From assembly GCA_964630795.1 (NCBI GenBank), contig CAZVWF010000084.1:1-10533 (forward strand): 10,533 nucleotides of DNA, in the 5' to 3' direction. Below are positions 7,863 to 10,533 of the stretch, in pieces; within the stretch, counting starts at the first letter, position 1; the number at the start of each line of letters is the position of its first letter. The notes under the pieces were generated by a model. The model was not told the origin of the DNA. It ran no database searches and worked only from the letters and a program-made list of their open reading frames with translations. Source of the stretch: SZUA-117 sp964630795 (lineage in GTDB: Bacteria; Pseudomonadota; Gammaproteobacteria; Steroidobacterales; Woeseiaceae). The translations under genes and the position numbers were made by a program.

Positions 7863-8020
7863 GCGAATACCGATGCCCTGAATGCGGCTACATTTTTGAC
7901 GAAAACAAAGGCGACGAGTACGAGGGATATCCGCCGGGTACCGTGTTTAAGGGATTACCCATGGATTTTACCTGCCCGGATTGTGCGGTCCGATACCGGG
8001 ACGACTTCGAAGAACTGTAG
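7859..8020 (+). CDS. Rubredoxin, AlkG1-like, overlapping the alkB stop
   Basis: This 53-residue protein carries one iron on four cysteines: C6 and C9 in CPECGY, and C39 and C42 in CPDC. YPPGTVF and LP-DF between the pairs are normal rubredoxin core. It would be the electron carrier from rubredoxin reductase to AlkB. The only sensible start is a TTG at 7859-7861 that overlaps the alkB TGA (7860-7862) as TTGA, in a different frame. No Shine-Dalgarno is seen, so translation probably depends on ribosomes finishing alkB. After the second cysteine pair it reads AVRYRDDF, which resembles the AlkG1 class (CPDCAVR...) rather than the electron-transferring AlkG2 class. The Trp usually found two residues before the third Cys is Phe here (DFTCPDC). 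Confidence 0.9.
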   Translation: MSEYRCPECGYIFDENKGDEYEGYPPGTVFKGLPMDFTCPDCAVRYRDDFEEL

Positions 8021-8098
8021 CAAGACCAAGCAGAGAATAAAGACGAATACGCCATTTTCACATCGGGCATTTCATGAGCAGGGCTTTAATCTGCCGGA
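8021..8098. other. Short gap between rubredoxin and CPBP genes; no signal seen
   Basis: These 78 bases are rather A-rich, carry stops in the downstream frame (TGA and TAA shortly before 8099), and show no hairpin with a T tail. I see neither a terminator for the alkB-rubredoxin transcript nor clear promoter hexamers. The protease gene may therefore be cotranscribed with alkB, or it may have a promoter I cannot recognise. Confidence 0.4.
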
Positions 8099-8968
8099 AT
8101 GCGCACATCGCCAGGGACAGGCGTCCCGACCCTTTCCATAACGGTCATTATACTGTTCCAGGTCTCCGCATTATTTGTGCGGGAAATGGTCCGCCGCCAT
8201 CTCATCGAAGCCGGGACTGCGCCAACCATCGCGGCTTACCAAAGTGCCTGGGCAGGCTTCGCGATTCTTGCAATCCTGCTCTGGCCCATGTTGCGACAGT
8301 CGCAACCCGTGATTGCCTCCTTGTTTCCCCGCTCACCGGCATGGCCCCGCCTGTTACTTCTCTCCATCGCGATCGGCCTTTCCCTTTATCTTGCCAACTG
8401 GGGGTTCGCCCTCATCAGGACCGCAATCATCAGCGACTCTGTACAACCGGACCGGGCATTTATGGAACGCGGTGTGCAGTTGATATGCCCGGACTTACGA
8501 TTGATTTTTCTGGCGCTGGTAACGATGTCCGTAGCAACGCCGGTAATCGAAGAAGTCATCAATCGCGGCCTGATTCTTGACGCGCTGCTCAAACGACACA
8601 CCCTGCTTCCGCTGACCAGATCCGCCGCACTCTTCGCTATGCTGCATCGACCCGAGGTCATGGCTGCAGCCTTTGTGTTCGGACTGGTTATGGCTGTGCA
8701 GATGCGCTACAGACCCTGGTTGCCGGGTCCAATCGTCGCTCACGCGATCGTCAACGCGATGGTCGTGATAGACCAATACTGCCTTGCCTGTCCCACCCTT
8801 GAATCCACCCTCCTTTCTCTTGCGCCCATGCAATTGGGTTTGCTTGGGACGGGGGTGTGCCTGCTGGCAACGAGCCTGGCAATACAGCTTGTACGCTGGA
8901 CCGACGCCGCCGAGCCAGGTTCGCCGACGCCGGCAGCGGTTACAACGCGAGGGCGACGCGCTCGATAA
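8099..8968 (+). CDS. CPBP-family intramembrane metalloprotease (Abi/Rce1 fold)
   Basis: The 289 residues form a polytopic membrane protein with about eight hydrophobic segments (near 12-27, 46-63, 84-107, 132-150, 170-183, 187-203, 208-227, 236-265). It carries the three CPBP motifs in order: EExxxR as EEVINR (E151, E152, R156), FxxxH as FAMLH (F179, H183), and HxxxN as HAIVN (H215, N219). All expected catalytic positions are intact. CPBP proteins are prenyl-protease homologues; in bacteria some act in bacteriocin self-immunity or peptide maturation, and most are uncharacterised. The ATG at 8099 is the first start after in-frame stops, with only a weak GCCGGA before it. The hydrophilic, Arg-ending C-terminal tail (about 268-289) extends 29 bases into the opposite-strand double-glycine peptide gene. 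The substrate is unknown. Confidence 0.88.
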   Translation: MRTSPGTGVPTLSITVIILFQVSALFVREMVRRHLIEAGTAPTIAAYQSAWAGFAILAILLWPMLRQSQPVIASLFPRSPAWPRLLLLSIAIGLSLYLANWGFALIRTAIISDSVQPDRAFMERGVQLICPDLRLIFLALVTMSVATPVIEEVINRGLILDALLKRHTLLPLTRSAALFAMLHRPEVMAAAFVFGLVMAVQMRYRPWLPGPIVAHAIVNAMVVIDQYCLACPTLESTLLSLAPMQLGLLGTGVCLLATSLAIQLVRWTDAAEPGSPTPAAVTTRGRRAR

Positions 8969-9137
8969 TGTGCGAGGCAGCCGCCACCATACCTTCATAG
9001 ATATCGATCAGGTCGTTGCCGAAACTTTGAGTATTCGTGATGCCGTAATAATCGTTCGCGGCCGTTGCCGGTGTGCAGACCTGCGGACTATTGCCGCCGA
9101 ACACCAGGCCTACTTCATTCGCATTGAGTTCTCTCAT
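8940..9137 (-). CDS. Double-glycine leader (bacteriocin-type) secreted peptide precursor
   Basis: The product is 65 residues. Residues 1-15, MRELNANEVGLVFGG, match the leader of class II bacteriocins and microcin V-type peptides: Leu at -12, Glu at -8, Val at -7, Val at -4, Gly-Gly at -2/-1. In known systems a C39-peptidase ABC exporter cuts after the Gly-Gly. The predicted 50-residue core has one Cys (C21), a polar Asn/Thr/Gly-rich first half (AANDYYGITNTQSFGND), and a likely amphipathic helix (DLIDIYEGMVAAASHIIERV). It is acidic overall, unlike most cationic bacteriocins, so a signalling or other secreted role is equally possible. AAGGAGG at 9146-9152, 8 bases before the ATG, is the strongest ribosome site in the window and supports a real gene. 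No exporter, modification enzyme or immunity gene is certain here; the convergent CPBP protease is the only candidate partner. Confidence 0.78.
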   Translation of the reverse strand: MRELNANEVGLVFGGNSPQVCTPATAANDYYGITNTQSFGNDLIDIYEGMVAAASHIIERVALAL

Positions 9138-9145
9138 GGGGTCAT

Positions 9146-9152
9146 CCTCCTT
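9146..9152 (-). promoter_or_regulatory. Strong Shine-Dalgarno of the double-glycine peptide gene
   Basis: On the minus strand AAGGAGG lies 8 bases upstream of the ATG at 9135-9137. It fixes the start so that the leader begins exactly where double-glycine leaders usually do. No other gene in the window has such a close match, which suggests high expression of the peptide. I could not find convincing -35/-10 hexamers in the region upstream (9153-9249). Confidence 0.75.
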
Positions 9153-9235
9153 GATGATGGGTCCTTATCCGCTTGTGCGGTATTCAACAATAACCGGCAA
9201 AGATCAGAATACACCGTGTAAATTGGCGCGGAATC

Positions 9236-9272
9236 AATAGAAAAGAAGCCCGGTCAGGGTTAGCAGGACCGG
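9236..9272 (-). terminator. Intrinsic terminator-like hairpin on the minus strand, after the PuuB-like gene
   Basis: Read on the minus strand, CCGGTC (9272-9267) pairs with GACCGG (9255-9250) across an 11-base loop. It is followed by a T-rich tail (GCTTCTTTTCTATT, 9248-9235 region). The 6-bp GC-rich stem plus tail fits a factor-independent terminator. It would end the transcript of the oxidase gene that stops at 9418, about 145 bases upstream, and so separate it from the double-glycine peptide gene. On the + strand the same hairpin has no T tail. Confidence 0.55.
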
Positions 9273-9392
9273 CCTGTAACCCCACCCATAACCCCTCCAG
9301 TGCAGAGTGACGCCGAGAGACGGAAAGCCTGCCCATCGTCAGCGCAGTGGTGAACTTCAACCTCTTTTGACGACGATCCTTTGCAGTTAACT

Positions 9393-9418
9393 GGCACAGG
9401 GATGTGCCCGGTCTTTTT
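9393..9418 (+). terminator. Intrinsic terminator on the + strand, abutting the end of the PuuB-like gene
   Basis: GGCACA (9393-9398) and TGTGCC (9403-9408) form a perfect 6-bp stem with a GGGA tetraloop, followed by CGGTCTTTTT (9409-9418). On the minus strand the tail lacks T, so the signal is directional for + strand transcription. The nearest + strand gene upstream is the CPBP protease, whose stop is 425 bases earlier, with no + strand gene in between. It may end a long 3' UTR of that transcript, end an unrecognised + strand RNA, or block antisense transcription into the oxidase gene. Confidence 0.6.
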
Positions 9419-10533
9419 CAGCCCGTGATTCTGCGGTCAAGGAATTGGCGAATGGCAATGCCAGCCTTGATGTATTGCAGCCGGAGCCCCGGCAGCGGTA
9501 AGCGGCCTGGCAGCCCGTACACAACGCCCGGGATCGTAGCCGGTATTTTCTTCGTTCCTGACCCGATCCAGGCCGCCAGTTGCTGGCCGGCCCAGGTTGC
9601 CGTGTTGACGCCATTGCCGTGATAACCAAAGCCGAACAGTATCGACGGGTCATCGTCGATCATCCCGATACCTGGTGTCAGTCTCCGCGTCATGCAAACG
9701 AGCCCATGCCACTGGTAATCAATCTGGATGTCGCGCCAACCGGGAAACACCTCATGAAAGCGCGCACGGAGTTTCACAAAATTTTCCGCGGTGCTCTCCA
9801 GGTTGCCATTGGCACTTCCCCGCCCGCCAAACATGAATCGACCGTCGGGCAGCATGCGAAAGTAATTGAGCAAATTTAAAGCAGTAATGGTTGGGCACTC
9901 CGTCTGCCATGCCTGCGCCGCCCGCTCGTGCTCAGTCATCGGCCGGGTCACAATGATAGCGCTGATCATCGGTAATGCCCGCCCGAAAAACCTTCGATCG
10001 AGATGTTCGGGCAGGAAACCGTTGGTGGCCAGGATCACTTGCTTCGCGCGAACGCAATGCAAATCGCCGTCCCGCGTCCATTCAATGACCTCGTGATCCT
10101 CATGAACTTTTGCGCCATGACGAACCGCGGCTGCCGAAAGACCGCGTATATACCGCATTGGATGCAGACCGAAAGTCGGCCGCTTCATGATCGCGCCGTG
10201 TTGCAAGGGCGAATCCAGGAAGCGCTCCCGAACAGCCTCCTGCGCGAGCACACTCGTATCCAGCCCCAACTCCTGACACTCGAACCCGGCGTGCGCCTTG
10301 AGTTCGTCAAAATGGCCTGGCGAGCACGCGAACGCGATTTCTGCATCGCCTTGCATCGGAGAATCGATATTCTCGTCCTGGATTAAGGAGCGGACGAGTT
10401 CGACCGCCTCGACCTGGCTGGCGTAATAATGTCGCGCTTCATCGAGTCCGTACTTCTTAACCATGCGTTCGCCACCGAGCGCATCGCCGCCCATGCTACA
10501 AAAACCACCATTGCGACCAGAGGCGCCCCAGCC
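9418..10533 (-). CDS. FAD-dependent oxidoreductase, PuuB/OrdL (gamma-glutamylputrescine oxidase)-like, N-terminus outside window
   Basis: The frame is open to the right edge, so the 371 visible residues lack roughly the first 55-65, including the GxGxxG FAD motif. The visible part starts within GASGRNGG, a diagnostic stretch of the PuuB/OrdL branch of the D-amino-acid oxidase (DAO) family. It continues with QVILATNGF (FAD domain return), NYFRMLPDGRFMFGGRG in the substrate domain, and TPGIGMIDDDPSILFGFGYHGNGV, then the closing helix TWAGQQLAAWI. Such enzymes oxidise the amine of gamma-glutamylputrescine or a related N-substituted amine to aldehyde, NH3 and H2O2. Substrate assignment within this family is unreliable without the rest of the gene and its neighbours. 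The stop at 9418-9420 touches the + strand terminator. An ATG at 10494 is internal, since homology continues upstream of it. Confidence 0.88.
   Translation of the reverse strand, partial: GWGASGRNGGFCSMGGDALGGERMVKKYGLDEARHYYASQVEAVELVRSLIQDENIDSPMQGDAEIAFACSPGHFDELKAHAGFECQELGLDTSVLAQEAVRERFLDSPLQHGAIMKRPTFGLHPMRYIRGLSAAAVRHGAKVHEDHEVIEWTRDGDLHCVRAKQVILATNGFLPEHLDRRFFGRALPMISAIIVTRPMTEHERAAQAWQTECPTITALNLLNYFRMLPDGRFMFGGRGSANGNLESTAENFVKLRARFHEVFPGWRDIQIDYQWHGLVCMTRRLTPGIGMIDDDPSILFGFGYHGNGVNTATWAGQQLAAWIGSGTKKIPATIPGVVYGLPGRLPLPGLRLQYIKAGIAIRQFLDRRITG

Noticed and set aside
8074..8580. A 168-codon + strand frame starting just before the CPBP gene
   Set aside because: It runs in a different frame over the protease, whose catalytic motifs EExxxR, FxxxH and HxxxN all lie in the frame starting at 8099.
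8784..9221. A 145-codon + strand frame covering the region opposite the double-glycine peptide gene
   Set aside because: It overlaps the end of the CPBP gene in another frame, lacks a ribosome site, and its product looks like composition-driven noise; the minus-strand peptide has the better Shine-Dalgarno and a recognisable leader.
9153..9249. TTTACA and TATTCT as promoter hexamers of the double-glycine peptide gene
   Set aside because: Their spacing is far from 16-18 bases, and no other pair fits.
1..10533. Mobile elements, CRISPR arrays, tRNA or phage defence genes
   Set aside because: No transposase or integrase, regularly spaced repeats or tRNA-like sequence was seen. CPBP proteins are sometimes called Abi, but that name alone does not support phage defence here.

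Overview
The window looks like chromosomal DNA of a gammaproteobacterium, probably an aerobic environmental or marine hydrocarbon user. This is inferred from the RelA-type ACT domain, a sucA-sucB-lpd block of proteobacterial type, an AlkB alkane monooxygenase with a rubredoxin, and a PuuB-like oxidase. GC content is moderately high and coding density is high. I see no tRNA, rRNA, CRISPR array, insertion sequence or integrase, and no gene-free stretch exceeds about 300 bases.

Layout. Positions 1-246 (+) hold the 3' end of a RelA/SpoT-family gene. Facing it is a three-gene minus-strand block (5824-267), sucA, sucB and lpd, encoding all three components (E1, E2, E3) of the 2-oxoglutarate dehydrogenase complex. 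The gaps are about 35 bases, so this is very likely one operon, with lpd where sucCD often stands. Upstream on the same strand is a small three-helix DUF5658-like membrane protein (6444-5941). It is divergent from an alkane module on the + strand: alkB (6669-7862), then a tiny rubredoxin gene (7859-8020) whose TTG start overlaps the alkB stop. The alkB upstream region has a plausible sigma70 promoter and a short palindrome at the expected transcription start.

After 78 bases comes a CPBP-family intramembrane protease gene (8099-8968, +) with all three catalytic motifs. Its 3' end overlaps, tail to tail, a minus-strand gene for a 65-residue peptide (9137-8940). That peptide has a textbook double-glycine (bacteriocin-type) leader and the best Shine-Dalgarno sequence in the window. 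The 280 bases upstream of the peptide gene (9138-9417) hold its control region and two intrinsic-terminator-like hairpins, one on each strand. The window ends with a minus-strand FAD-dependent oxidase of the PuuB/OrdL type that runs off the right edge.

How the parts work together. The suc-lpd block is core TCA-cycle metabolism. AlkB and rubredoxin form the terminal hydroxylation pair for medium or long alkanes; the rubredoxin reductase is not here, and the rubredoxin resembles the AlkG1 rather than the AlkG2 type. The least ordinary part is 8099-9420. There a double-glycine peptide is encoded against a CPBP protease, and a protease transcript ending at the only visible + strand terminator would be antisense to the whole peptide gene. 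That arrangement is read directly from the sequence; any functional link between the two is inference.
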